A stretch of 64,000 nt of DNA from Vibrio celticus. Lineage in GTDB: Bacteria; Pseudomonadota; Gammaproteobacteria; Enterobacterales; Vibrionaceae. Of the stretch, positions 1-8,498 are shown piece by piece. The stretch is from assembly GCF_024347335.1 (NCBI RefSeq), contig NZ_AP025463.1, forward strand, positions 868,001 through 932,000, written 5' to 3'. Position 1 is the stretch's first letter; each line of letters starts with the position of its first letter. Made by a program: the position numbers and the translations under genes. Under the pieces are notes generated by a model, which ran no database searches, was not told the DNA's origin, and saw nothing but the letters and a program-made list of their open reading frames with translations.

Positions 1-1733
1 ATGGTGACCTTTACCAAGGCGATGCTGATTTAGGTGTAAAACTTTCATTCAACGCTGAAGCAAATACCTTAACGATCTCTGATAACGGTATCGGCATGAG
101 CCGTGACAACGTTATTGAGCATTTAGGTACGATTGCTAAATCAGGTACAGCAGACTTTTTCTCAAAACTGTCTGAAGACCAAAGCAAAGACTCTCAATTG
201 ATTGGTCAATTTGGTGTGGGTTTCTATTCTGCGTTCATCGTTGCTGACGCGGTAACGGTTCGCACTCGTGCGGCTGGCCTAGCAAACAATGAAGCCGTTC
301 AATGGCACTCTGCTGGCGAAGGCGATTACACCATCGAAGACATCACTAAAGAATCTCGCGGTACTGACATCATTCTGCATATGCGTGAAGACGGTAAGGA
401 GTTCTTAAACGAATGGCGCCTGCGTGAAGTGATTGGTAAGTACTCTGATCACATCGGTATCCCTGTTTCTATCTTCACAGCCGTGAAAGATGACGAAGGT
501 AAAGACACCGAAGAGAAGCATTGGGAACAGATTAACAAGGCGCAAGCGCTTTGGACTCGTAACAAATCTGATATCGAGAAAGAAGAGTACCAAGAGTTCT
601 ACAAGCACGTATCTCACGATTTCGCTGATCCACTAACGTGGAGCCACAACAAGGTTGAAGGTAAGAACGACTACACAAGCCTGCTTTACATCCCAGCGAA
701 AGCACCTTGGGATATGATGAACCGTGACCATAAGAGCGGCTTAAAGCTTTATGTGCAACGTGTATTCATCATGGATGATGCTGAACAGTTCATGCCATCT
801 TACATGCGTTTTGTTCGCGGTTTGATTGATTCAAACGATCTGCCTTTGAACGTGTCGCGTGAAATCCTGCAAGACAACAAGGTGACTCAGTCTCTTCGTG
901 GCGCATGTACCAAGCGTGTGCTGACTATGCTTGAGCGCATGGCGAAGAATGACAATGACAAGTATCTAGAGTTTTGGAAAGAGTTTGGTCTAGTAATGAA
1001 AGAAGGCCCAGCTGAAGACATGGCGAACAAAGAGAAGATCGCTGGTCTACTTCGTTTCTCATCAACGGAAGTGGATTCTGCTGAACAAACTATCAGCCTT
1101 GAATCTTACGTTGAACGCATGAAAGAAGGCCAAGATAAGATTTACTACCTAACAGCGGATAGCTACGCTGCAGCTAAGAACAGCCCACACTTGGAGCAGT
1201 TCAAAGCGAAAGGTATTGAAGTGGTTCTAATGTACGATCGCATTGATGAGTACGTTATGAACTATCTAACTGACTTTGATGGCAAACAATTCCAATCGAT
1301 CACAAAAGCAGGCTTAGATCTAAGCAAGTTTGAAGGTGAAGAAGAGAAAGAGAAGCAGAAAGAGACTGAAGAAGAGTTCAAGTCTGTTGTAGAGCGCACT
1401 CAATCTTACCTAGGTGGTCGTGTTAAAGAAGTTCGTACGACCTTCAAGCTAGCAACAACACCTGCGGTTGTAGTAACGGACGACTTCGAAATGGGCACGC
1501 AAATGGCTAAGCTTCTTGAAGCTGCTGGTCAAGCTGCGCCTGAAGTGAAGTACATCTTCGAGATTAACCCTGAGCACGCTCTGGTTAAACAAATGGCCGA
1601 TGAAGCAGACGAGCAAGCGTTTGGTCGTTGGGTTGAGTTGCTACTTGGGCAAGCGATGCTGGCTGAAAAGGGCTCAATGGAAGATCCGTCACAATTCTTG
1701 GGTGCAATCAACGAGCTACTGACAAAGCGTTAG
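1..1733 (+). CDS. htpG: Molecular chaperone HtpG (Hsp90), 5' end missing
   Basis: This is the bacterial Hsp90, a cytosolic ATP-dependent dimeric chaperone. The reading frame is open from base 3, and about 50-60 N-terminal residues lie outside the window. The visible part begins just before the ATP-site motif DNGIGM (start of GHKL motif), followed by GTIAKSGT and by the ATP-lid segment IGQFGVGFYSAF. The middle domain carries NVSREILQ, and the C-terminal dimerisation domain ends at TKR. Every hallmark that should be present is intact. It is followed by its own terminator and by adk, as is common in gammaproteobacteria. The first internal ATG (base 96) is not the true start. Identification is very secure. 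Confidence 0.97.
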   Translation, partial: GDLYQGDADLGVKLSFNAEANTLTISDNGIGMSRDNVIEHLGTIAKSGTADFFSKLSEDQSKDSQLIGQFGVGFYSAFIVADAVTVRTRAAGLANNEAVQWHSAGEGDYTIEDITKESRGTDIILHMREDGKEFLNEWRLREVIGKYSDHIGIPVSIFTAVKDDEGKDTEEKHWEQINKAQALWTRNKSDIEKEEYQEFYKHVSHDFADPLTWSHNKVEGKNDYTSLLYIPAKAPWDMMNRDHKSGLKLYVQRVFIMDDAEQFMPSYMRFVRGLIDSNDLPLNVSREILQDNKVTQSLRGACTKRVLTMLERMAKNDNDKYLEFWKEFGLVMKEGPAEDMANKEKIAGLLRFSSTEVDSAEQTISLESYVERMKEGQDKIYYLTADSYAAAKNSPHLEQFKAKGIEVVLMYDRIDEYVMNYLTDFDGKQFQSITKAGLDLSKFEGEEEKEKQKETEEEFKSVVERTQSYLGGRVKEVRTTFKLATTPAVVVTDDFEMGTQMAKLLEAAGQAAPEVKYIFEINPEHALVKQMADEADEQAFGRWVELLLGQAMLAEKGSMEDPSQFLGAINELLTKR

Positions 1734-1771
1734 TCTTTCGACTTTAGGTTAAGCCAAAAATTGTAATAAAA

Positions 1772-1795
1772 AGCTCGCAAATGCGGGCTTTTTTT
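1772..1795 (+). terminator. Intrinsic terminator of htpG
   Basis: A 7-bp stem (AGCTCGC with GCGGGCT, one G-T pair) is followed by a run of seven T, 38 bases after the htpG stop. Confidence 0.85.
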
Positions 1796-2121
1796 ATGAA
1801 CGTCGCTGAAAATCTATTAAACGTGGTCAACGTCACCGTTATCGTCACAACAAATGTTGCCGATACATTCTTTAGTCGTAAATTCAGCCAAATTGAATAT
1901 TAATGTGATAGAATGCTCGACCTAATCAGCTGGAGCTAGGAACCAATTCCTTCCAGTTGTATGATTTTTAAACGTTATACCGAAACTTACCGTTTTGCTT
2001 CTGTTTACAGTTTTGCTTAACCTCAGCTGTTAACTAACTTTTCCTGTTTATCTTAAATATGAACGAGGAAGGTGGGATAGTGAGCTTCGGTATAAATCAT
2101 AATTTTATAAGAGGATTAAAC
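1796..2121. other. Intergenic region upstream of adk
   Basis: About 325 bases without a gene. It presumably carries the adk promoter, but no -35/-10 pair with good spacing stands out. An in-frame ATG at 2059 would extend adk by 21 residues unlike any adenylate kinase N-terminus, so the stretch is read as non-coding leader. Confidence 0.5.
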
Positions 2122-2766
2122 ATGCGCATCATTCTTCTAGGTGCTCCTGGCGCGGGTAAAGGTACTCAAGCTAACTTCATCATGAACAAATTTGGTATCC
2201 CTCAAATTTCAACTGGTGACATGCTACGTGCTGCTATCAAAGCGGGTACTGAGCTTGGTAAGCAAGCAAAATCAGTAATCGACGCTGGTCAGCTAGTTTC
2301 TGATGAAATTATCCTTGGTCTTATCAAAGAGCGTATCGCTCAAGATGACTGTGAGAAAGGTTTCCTACTAGACGGTTTCCCACGCACAATCCCACAAGCT
2401 GATGGCCTAAAAGAAATGGGCATCGCTGTTGATTACGTTGTTGAATTCGACGTAGCTGACGATGTGATTGTTGAGCGTATGGCTGGTCGTCGTGCTCACC
2501 TTCCTTCAGGCCGTACATACCACACTGTGTACAACCCGCCTAAAGAAGAAGGCAAAGATGACGTAACTGGCGAAGAGCTAGTTGTACGTGATGACGACAA
2601 AGAAGAAACCGTTCGTGCACGTCTAGGCGTATACCACGATCAAACAGCTCCGCTGATCTCTTACTACGGTAAAGAAGCTGAAGCAGGCAACACTCAGTAC
2701 CTTAAGTTTGACGGTACTAAGCAAGTTGCTGAAGTTAGTGCAGAACTTGAGAAAGCACTAGCATAA
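2122..2766 (+). CDS. adk: Adenylate kinase
   Basis: Catalyses ATP + AMP to 2 ADP in the cytosol. The protein is 214 residues, the usual long-form bacterial size. It opens with the P-loop GAPGAGKGTQ (residues 7-16), has the NMP-binding segment around STGDMLRAA, the motif DGFPRT, and a LID domain (GRRAHLPSGRTYH onward) that lacks the zinc-binding cysteines of Gram-positive enzymes. The start at 2122 is set by GAGG at 2111-2114 and by family N-termini (MRIILLGAPG); the frame is open further upstream to an ATG at 2059 with no family support. It lies between htpG and hemH and is followed by its own terminator, so it is probably monocistronic. Confidence 0.97.
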   Translation: MRIILLGAPGAGKGTQANFIMNKFGIPQISTGDMLRAAIKAGTELGKQAKSVIDAGQLVSDEIILGLIKERIAQDDCEKGFLLDGFPRTIPQADGLKEMGIAVDYVVEFDVADDVIVERMAGRRAHLPSGRTYHTVYNPPKEEGKDDVTGEELVVRDDDKEETVRARLGVYHDQTAPLISYYGKEAEAGNTQYLKFDGTKQVAEVSAELEKALA

Positions 2767-2802
2767 TTGGCTAACAGCCAGTTTTAGAATTTGATATATT
2801 GG

Positions 2803-2828
2803 AAGCGACCTTAAGGGTCGCTTTTTTT
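2803..2828 (+). terminator. Intrinsic terminator of adk
   Basis: An 8-bp perfect stem (AAGCGACC/GGTCGCTT) with a 5-base loop runs into seven T. Confidence 0.9.
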
Positions 2829-3043
2829 GTTTCAGTTTTTAGTACGATACCAATCTAGATAATTTGATTGCACATGATTCAGAACGGTTCAGACCCGATG
2901 GCAGTGGCTAGCAATTGAGAGTGGATGTTGTGTATCTCATATGAAGAATGATTATTCAGACTTTTATTGGGGCGCAATGATCTTAAACTTATGCAGATTA
3001 GTATATTACTTTCCAGAAAATCACATATTGGTCTCAGGTATCT

Positions 3044-4006
3044 ATGGAAAATAATAAAAAGCAGGGCGTTTTACTGGTGAACTTAGGAACACCAGATTCG
3101 GCGACCCCATCTGGCGTTCGTCGATTTTTGAGTGAATTCTTACACGACAAGCGAGTAGTAAACCTAACCCGTTGGCTTTGGTGCCCAATCTTGCACGGGG
3201 TGATTTTACCGATTCGAGCACCCAAAGTAGCCAAGTTGTATCAATCTGTCTGGATGGATGAAGGCTCACCACTGCTTGTGTATTCTCAAAGACAAGCTGA
3301 AAAGCTCCAGAAGAAACTAGAGATGCCGGTTGCACTGGGTATGACCTATGGTAACCCAAGCATTAAGACTGGTGTTGAGCAACTGATGGACCAGGGCGTT
3401 GAGGACATCATCGTACTGCCTTTATATCCTCAGTACTCTGGCACAACCACAGCGGCAGTTTCTGATGGTTTAACCAAAGCCTTTAAACAGATGCCAGTTA
3501 TCCCAAGCTATCGCTTTATTCGTGACTACTACTCACATCCTAGCTATGCCAAAGCATTGGCTGAAAGCGTTCGTAGCCATTGGGAACAAAATGGCAGAGC
3601 CGATCACTTGGTTTGTTCGTTCCACGGTATTCCGAAGCGCTTAGCTGATGAAGGCGATATCTACCCACAGCATTGTGAAGCAACGACAAAGCTGCTTGCT
3701 GCTGAGCTAGGTTTATCTGAAGAAGACATCACCATGACCTACCAATCGCGATTTGGTCGAGAGGAGTGGTTGAAGCCATACACTGACGAGACACTTGAAT
3801 CACTGCCAAGCAAAGGTATCAAGAAGATCGACATCATGGCACCTGCATTTTCGGTTGACTGTTTGGAAACGTTAGAAGAGATTTCAGACCAGTGTAAAGA
3901 TACTTTCATTGACGCTGGTGGTTCGGACTTTAGCTACATTATGTGTTTGAACGACAGAGACTCGCACATCGATATGATGGCAGAGTTAGTCGCTCTATAT
4001 CGCTAA
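3044..4006 (+). CDS. hemH: Ferrochelatase
   Basis: Inserts ferrous iron into protoporphyrin IX, the last step of protoheme synthesis, at the inner face of the cytoplasmic membrane. The 320-residue length is normal. It opens with GVLLVNLGTPDS, a ferrochelatase signature, and has the catalytic-histidine segment VCSFHGIPKR (about residues 189-198) and the C-terminal APAFSVDCLETLEEI stretch with the conserved glutamates. The ATG at 3044 follows a weak CAGG ribosome site. A convergent terminator separates it from the peptide transporter gene. Two ORFs on the opposite strand inside it are frame shadows. Confidence 0.96.
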   Translation: MENNKKQGVLLVNLGTPDSATPSGVRRFLSEFLHDKRVVNLTRWLWCPILHGVILPIRAPKVAKLYQSVWMDEGSPLLVYSQRQAEKLQKKLEMPVALGMTYGNPSIKTGVEQLMDQGVEDIIVLPLYPQYSGTTTAAVSDGLTKAFKQMPVIPSYRFIRDYYSHPSYAKALAESVRSHWEQNGRADHLVCSFHGIPKRLADEGDIYPQHCEATTKLLAAELGLSEEDITMTYQSRFGREEWLKPYTDETLESLPSKGIKKIDIMAPAFSVDCLETLEEISDQCKDTFIDAGGSDFSYIMCLNDRDSHIDMMAELVALYR

Positions 4007-4046
4007 CAGCTGCTGAGCCTTGATTACGTCTTATCGCATAAATAAC

Positions 4047-4076
4047 AAAAGGGCTGCTCATTGAGCAGCCCTTTTT
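4047..4076. terminator. Bidirectional terminator between hemH and the POT gene
   Basis: AAAAGGGCTGCTCA pairs perfectly with TGAGCAGCCCTTTT. There are T tracts on both strands, which suits the two convergent genes. Confidence 0.9.
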
Positions 4077-4111
4077 GAACTTGAAGTTTCTTCTTGAAAT
4101 AGCTCTAGATA

Positions 4112-5506
4112 TTAAGCAACAGACGTTTCTGCTGTCTCAGCTTTTGGCTCTGCTTCAAGCGTCATGTTGGTTTCTACACCATGCATCCAGGATACAAGCT
4201 TACCAGCACAAAGAAGCAATAATACGCCACTAATTGTTGCTGTAATCGCGATACCACCAAAGATAGACATCGCGCCAAGCTCACCAACGTGAGAACCCAC
4301 TAGGCCTGCTACGTAGTTTGCAACCGCATTGAAGCCAAACCAAGCACCCATCATTAGTGATGCTAAACGAAGTGGAGCTAGCTTAGTGACCAACGACAGG
4401 CCAATAGGAGATAGACAAAGCTCACCAAGGGTATGGAAGAAGAAAGCACCGACTAACCATAGCATTGATGTTTTCACTGTTAGGTCGCCGCCTTGTTCCA
4501 TTACCGCGCCCATCATGCATACAAAGCCAAGTGCTAAGAAGAACAATGCCATTGCAAACTTAACAGGAGAGTTGGGTTCACGCTTACCCAATTTCACCCA
4601 AAACGCGGCAATGATTGGAGCAAGTGTAATGATGAAGAATGGGTTCAAAGATTGGAACCACGCAGCAGGAACTTCAAAGCCACCAATCATACGGTCAGTA
4701 TATTGTTGAGTGTAGATGTTCATTAGGCCGCCAGCTTGTTCAAAGCCCGCCCAGAATACAATCACGAACAGACCCATGATAAGAATCACTTTTAGTCTGT
4801 CGAACTCTTCTTTGGTCAGTGGCGCTTTTTCTTTAGATTTGTTCAGTGCTTTCGCTCGAGCAGCAGCAGGCACAGAACCGATGTTGCCTAACCAAGACTG
4901 AGCCATTGTCACTTGCATGATCAAGCTAATAACCATACCAATACCAGCGGCTAGGAAACCTGCTTTCCAACCAAATGAGTCGACAGCAGCGCCTGAAATT
5001 AAGCCACCAAGAAGTGCACCTAAGTTGATGCCCATGTAGAAAATGGTGAAAGCACCGTCGCGGCGGTTATCGCCTTCTTGGTACAGGTCGCCAACCATGG
5101 TTGAGATGTTCGGTTTAAACATACCGTTACCACTGATTAGCAGTGCTAAACCAAGGTACAGCGCGTTCACTTGGTCTAAACCGATGAAGCCGTTAGGTAG
5201 AGCCAGTGTAAATTGGCCAAGTGCCATTAATACACCGCCAATCAGAATTGATTTACGCTGACCCAGGTAGTTATCGGCAATCCAGCCACCAATTAATGGT
5301 GTGATGTAGACTAAGCCGGTGTAAATACCGTAGAGATCGAGTGCGTCTTTCGTTGACCAACCCAGTCCACCGTTGAGGGTAGTGTCAGTCAAAAATAAGA
5401 CAAGGATGGCACGCATCGCATAGTACGAGAAACGTTCCCATAGCTCTGTGCTAAAAAGTAGAAATAGGCCTCTAGGGTGGCCAAAGATGTTGTGGTTGCT
5501 TGGCAT
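4112..5506 (-). CDS. Proton-dependent oligopeptide (POT/PTR family) transporter
   Basis: Inner-membrane symporter that takes up di- and tripeptides with protons. The 464-residue protein has the length and roughly 12-14 hydrophobic segments of the family. The diagnostic ExxERFxYY motif is seen as ELWERFSYYAMRAIL near residue 21, and the second signature FYMGINLGALLGG near residue 155. It resembles the Dtp group of Escherichia coli, but I cannot tell which paralogue it matches. The start ATG has no strong ribosome site, although the N-terminus fits the family. It is monocistronic, convergent with hemH, with a 500-base gap upstream. Confidence 0.92.
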   Translation of the reverse strand: MPSNHNIFGHPRGLFLLFSTELWERFSYYAMRAILVLFLTDTTLNGGLGWSTKDALDLYGIYTGLVYITPLIGGWIADNYLGQRKSILIGGVLMALGQFTLALPNGFIGLDQVNALYLGLALLISGNGMFKPNISTMVGDLYQEGDNRRDGAFTIFYMGINLGALLGGLISGAAVDSFGWKAGFLAAGIGMVISLIMQVTMAQSWLGNIGSVPAAARAKALNKSKEKAPLTKEEFDRLKVILIMGLFVIVFWAGFEQAGGLMNIYTQQYTDRMIGGFEVPAAWFQSLNPFFIITLAPIIAAFWVKLGKREPNSPVKFAMALFFLALGFVCMMGAVMEQGGDLTVKTSMLWLVGAFFFHTLGELCLSPIGLSLVTKLAPLRLASLMMGAWFGFNAVANYVAGLVGSHVGELGAMSIFGGIAITATISGVLLLLCAGKLVSWMHGVETNMTLEAEPKAETAETSVA

Positions 5507-6007
5507 AAGTTTTACTAATTTTAGGTATTAAAAGATTTTATAGTCATTCATGTATACACAGTGGGATAAAAGTCTGCAATAGACGTATTTTATGGTCACG
5601 ACAACTTGGTTTGTGTAAGATGTTGATATTAAAGAGATTTGCTTTTAATGTTGCCCATTTTAGATGTGCTGCAAACTAATTTTCCAGATTTGAGCTGGTT
5701 GGTTAATAACCTTTATTAAATCTGTGTCGAATGAAAATCTTTAGACACATTACTTTGGTGAATTGTTTTGATATTAAATAGGATGCTATACTTATTGTGT
5801 GGGACATACATATGCTTACAACAATGAGTCTTTTGATCTCTAAATGATCTCTGTACAATGCTTAACCACTCCGACACCTATAACTTTTTGTTGATAAATT
5901 GGTCTGCTACGCATTATTTTTCGTTAGCAACGATTCATTTTATTAATGGTGATTTAACCGTTTTAGGCATGTGGTAAAATATCTAAAAATATAAAATGGC
6001 TAGTTAA
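5507..6007. other. Intergenic region between the divergent POT gene and rfaH
   Basis: A 500-base AT-rich gap with no credible ORF, which should hold promoters for both flanking genes. A possible rfaH promoter is TTGTTT (5763-5768), 18-base spacer, TATACT (5787-5792), giving a leader of about 210 bases; this is weak. A short inverted repeat (TGTGTC at 5723-5728 with GACACA at 5744-5749) is also present. I see nothing else. Confidence 0.35.
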
Positions 6008-6514
6008 ATGAAACGTTGGTATTTGCTTTACTGTAAGCGTGGTGATCAAAAACGCGCTCAGCAGCACTTAGAGAATCAGGGGGTAGAGTGCTTTTACCCT
6101 CAAATAGAAGTCAAAAAGGTGGTGAGAGGGAAAGAAAAGCAGGTCAAAGAACCGCTGTTTCCGTCTTACATCTTTGTTCGCTTCGATTATGAGCAAGGTC
6201 CTAGCTTCACGACCGTTCGTTCAACACGTGGCGTTGTGGACTTTATTAAGTTCGGTTCACTGCCGCACGAGGTCCAAGGAGACTTGGTGTTTGAACTTAA
6301 AGAGTTTGAGAAGTGCTGCAGTAACGAAGTGGAAGATTGTTGTGTTGAGTTTGAATCTGGACAGGTAGTTAAGATTCAGAGTGGCCAATTTGCTGGGGTT
6401 GAAGCTATTTTCGATCAGAAAGACGGTGAGGCTCGATCGATTATGCTGGTGAAAATGATCAGCCAAGTCGTTCCAATCAGTATTGAGAACAAAGCACTAC
6501 AAGCTCGCGCATAA
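6008..6514 (+). CDS. rfaH: Transcription antiterminator RfaH
   Basis: Operon-specific NusG paralogue that binds RNA polymerase paused at ops sites and lets it read through long operons, typically those for lipopolysaccharide, capsule and secretion. The 168-residue protein starts MKRWYLLYCKRGDQKRA, as in RfaH, with an NGN domain (1-100), a linker, and a C-terminal KOW domain starting at SGQVVKIQSGQFAGVEAIF. That C-terminal domain refolds from helical hairpin to beta barrel in E. coli RfaH; whether this copy does so is inference. No ops-like GGCGGTAGC element was noticed in the window, so its targets lie elsewhere. Confidence 0.93.
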   Translation: MKRWYLLYCKRGDQKRAQQHLENQGVECFYPQIEVKKVVRGKEKQVKEPLFPSYIFVRFDYEQGPSFTTVRSTRGVVDFIKFGSLPHEVQGDLVFELKEFEKCCSNEVEDCCVEFESGQVVKIQSGQFAGVEAIFDQKDGEARSIMLVKMISQVVPISIENKALQARA

Positions 6515-6541
6515 CTGCAGTAATAAAAATAGGCTTAAAAC

Positions 6542-6566
6542 AAAAGGCGCATAATGCGCCTTTTTT
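6542..6566. terminator. Bidirectional terminator between rfaH and asnB
   Basis: AAAAGGCGCA/TGCGCCTTTT around a TAA loop, with T tracts on both strands, serving the convergent genes. Confidence 0.88.
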
Positions 6567-6592
6567 AGTCTTTAGGATTTGTTCAAAACGCT

Positions 6593-8263
6593 CTAAGCGT
6601 TGTAAGCATCGTTGTGAACGGCTTGTACTGCACGGCCTGATGGGTCGACACAGTTTTTGAATGACTCATCCCACTCAATCGCTTTCGCTGATGAACAAGC
6701 AACTGAAGGACCACCAGGTACACACTCTGCCGCAGATTCTAGAGGGAATAGCTCCTCAAAGATTTCACGGTAAGCATAACCTTCTTTGGTTGTGGGCGTG
6801 TTGTAAGGGAAACGGAACTTAGCAGCTTCCATTTGTTGATCCGTTACTTTTGCTTCAGCCGTTGCTTTCAATGTATCAATCCAATCGTAGCCAACACCAT
6901 CAGAGAACTGCTCTTTTTGACGCCATGCGATTGAATCTGGTAGGTAGTCTTCAAAACACTCACGCAGGATGTGTTTCTCCATTTTACCGTTACCACACAT
7001 CTTATCTTCAGGGTTTAGACGCATTGCGACATCGATGAACTCTTTATCCAAGAATGGTACACGGCCTTCAACACCCCATGCCGCTAGTGATTTGTTTGCA
7101 CGAGCACAGTCGAACATGCTTAGAGCAAGTAGCTTACGTACTGTCTCTTCGTGGAACTCTTTCGCGTTTGGAGCTTTATGGAAGTACAGGTAACCACCAA
7201 AGATCTCATCAGCACCTTCGCCAGACAATACCATTTTGATACCCATTGCTTTGATCTTACGAGCAAGCAAGTACATTGGCGTTGATGCACGAATCGTCGT
7301 TACATCGTAAGTCTCGATGTGGTAGATAACATCGCGGATGGCATCTAAGCCTTCCTGAATAGTGTAAGTCATCTCGTGGTGCACGGTACCGATCTTGTCC
7401 GCAACTTCACGAGCAGCGATAAGATCTGGTGCGCCTTCAAGGCCAACAGCGAATGAGTGCAGTTGTGGCCACCAAGCTTCAGATTGCTCATCATCTTCGA
7501 TACGCATTGCCGCAAAGCGTTTAGCGACCGCTGAAGTAATTGATGAATCAAGGCCACCAGATAGAAGTACACCGTAAGGAACGTCAGTCATTAGTTGGCG
7601 TTTAACAGCTGCTTCTAGTGCTTCAGTCAGTTCTTCTTTGCTTGTGCTGTTGCCTTGTACCGCAGCGTACTCGTTCCAATCGCGGATGTAGTAGCGTTGA
7701 GGTTCCGCATCTTTCGAAGAGTAGAAGCTACCAGGAGGGAATTCACTGATCGTCTTACATACTTCAACCAATGCTTTCATCTCTGAAGCAACGTAGTAGT
7801 TACCGTGCTCATCGTAACCTTGGTAAAGCGGGATGATACCAATATGGTCGCGGCCCACTAGGTATTCGTCTTTCTCTTCATCGTATAAAACGAAGGCGAA
7901 AATACCGTTAAGCTCTTCTAGAAGGTCTGCACCCATCTCTTGGTATAGCGCTAGGATAACTTCACAGTCAGAATCAGTCTGGAACTGGTACTTATCTTCA
8001 TAGCGTGCGCGAAGTTCTTTGTGGTTATAAATTTCACCGTTCACTGCAAGAATGTGCTTTTTGTCTTGGCTGTATAGTGGTTGAGCACCACTGTTCAAGC
8101 CAACAATAGCAAGACGTTCATGAGCAAGGATTGCTTTTTCACCAGCATAGATACCAGACCAGTCCGGACCACGGTGACGAAGCTTCTTAGACATTTCTAA
8201 AGCAATAGGGCGAAGTGCTGCGGCATCACTTTTAATGTCGAGAATGCCAAATACTGAACACAT
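6593..8263 (-). CDS. asnB: Asparagine synthetase B (glutamine-hydrolysing)
   Basis: Makes asparagine from aspartate, ATP and glutamine-derived ammonia. The 556-residue length is that of the E. coli enzyme. After Met removal the catalytic nucleophile is Cys2 (MCSVFGILD). The N-terminal Ntn glutaminase domain holds the RHRGPD motif (about residues 29-34) and NGEIYNH; the synthetase domain holds the ATP pyrophosphatase loop LLSGGLDSS near residue 233 and the EGADEIFGGY motif. It is monocistronic, flanked by a convergent terminator and a 235-base upstream gap. Confidence 0.97.
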   Translation of the reverse strand: MCSVFGILDIKSDAAALRPIALEMSKKLRHRGPDWSGIYAGEKAILAHERLAIVGLNSGAQPLYSQDKKHILAVNGEIYNHKELRARYEDKYQFQTDSDCEVILALYQEMGADLLEELNGIFAFVLYDEEKDEYLVGRDHIGIIPLYQGYDEHGNYYVASEMKALVEVCKTISEFPPGSFYSSKDAEPQRYYIRDWNEYAAVQGNSTSKEELTEALEAAVKRQLMTDVPYGVLLSGGLDSSITSAVAKRFAAMRIEDDEQSEAWWPQLHSFAVGLEGAPDLIAAREVADKIGTVHHEMTYTIQEGLDAIRDVIYHIETYDVTTIRASTPMYLLARKIKAMGIKMVLSGEGADEIFGGYLYFHKAPNAKEFHEETVRKLLALSMFDCARANKSLAAWGVEGRVPFLDKEFIDVAMRLNPEDKMCGNGKMEKHILRECFEDYLPDSIAWRQKEQFSDGVGYDWIDTLKATAEAKVTDQQMEAAKFRFPYNTPTTKEGYAYREIFEELFPLESAAECVPGGPSVACSSAKAIEWDESFKNCVDPSGRAVQAVHNDAYNA

Positions 8264-8435
8264 AGAACTTCCTTTTAAATAATTTCCAAATCAACTGCAT
8301 TCAATTTGCCATTCTGGCTAAAAAAAGCAACCGGATGTGAGCAAAAAAATAATATAAAGGGTGTTCTGTTAGAAATTATCTAATTTTTATGTGCTTTTGG
8401 TGTGTGATGTTTAATTGCGGTTGGTTTTTTAAACA

Positions 8436-8479
8436 AAAACCTCTCAAAAGTGCGAAAAATAGTCAGTTTTGAGAGGTTT
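8436..8479 (-). terminator. Terminator downstream of the Kef-type antiporter
   Basis: A 13-bp perfect stem (AAACCTCTCAAAA at 8437-8449 and its complement at 8467-8479) with a 17-base loop. Read on the minus strand it ends in TTTTTG, 20 bases past the antiporter stop. Confidence 0.7.
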
Positions 8480-8498
8480 AGTTGAACACGGTCTAATA

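Noticed and set aside
3034..3359. Minus-strand ORFs inside hemH
   Set aside because: Two overlapping ORFs of 66 and 105 codons have no family resemblance and are frame shadows of the well-defined ferrochelatase gene.
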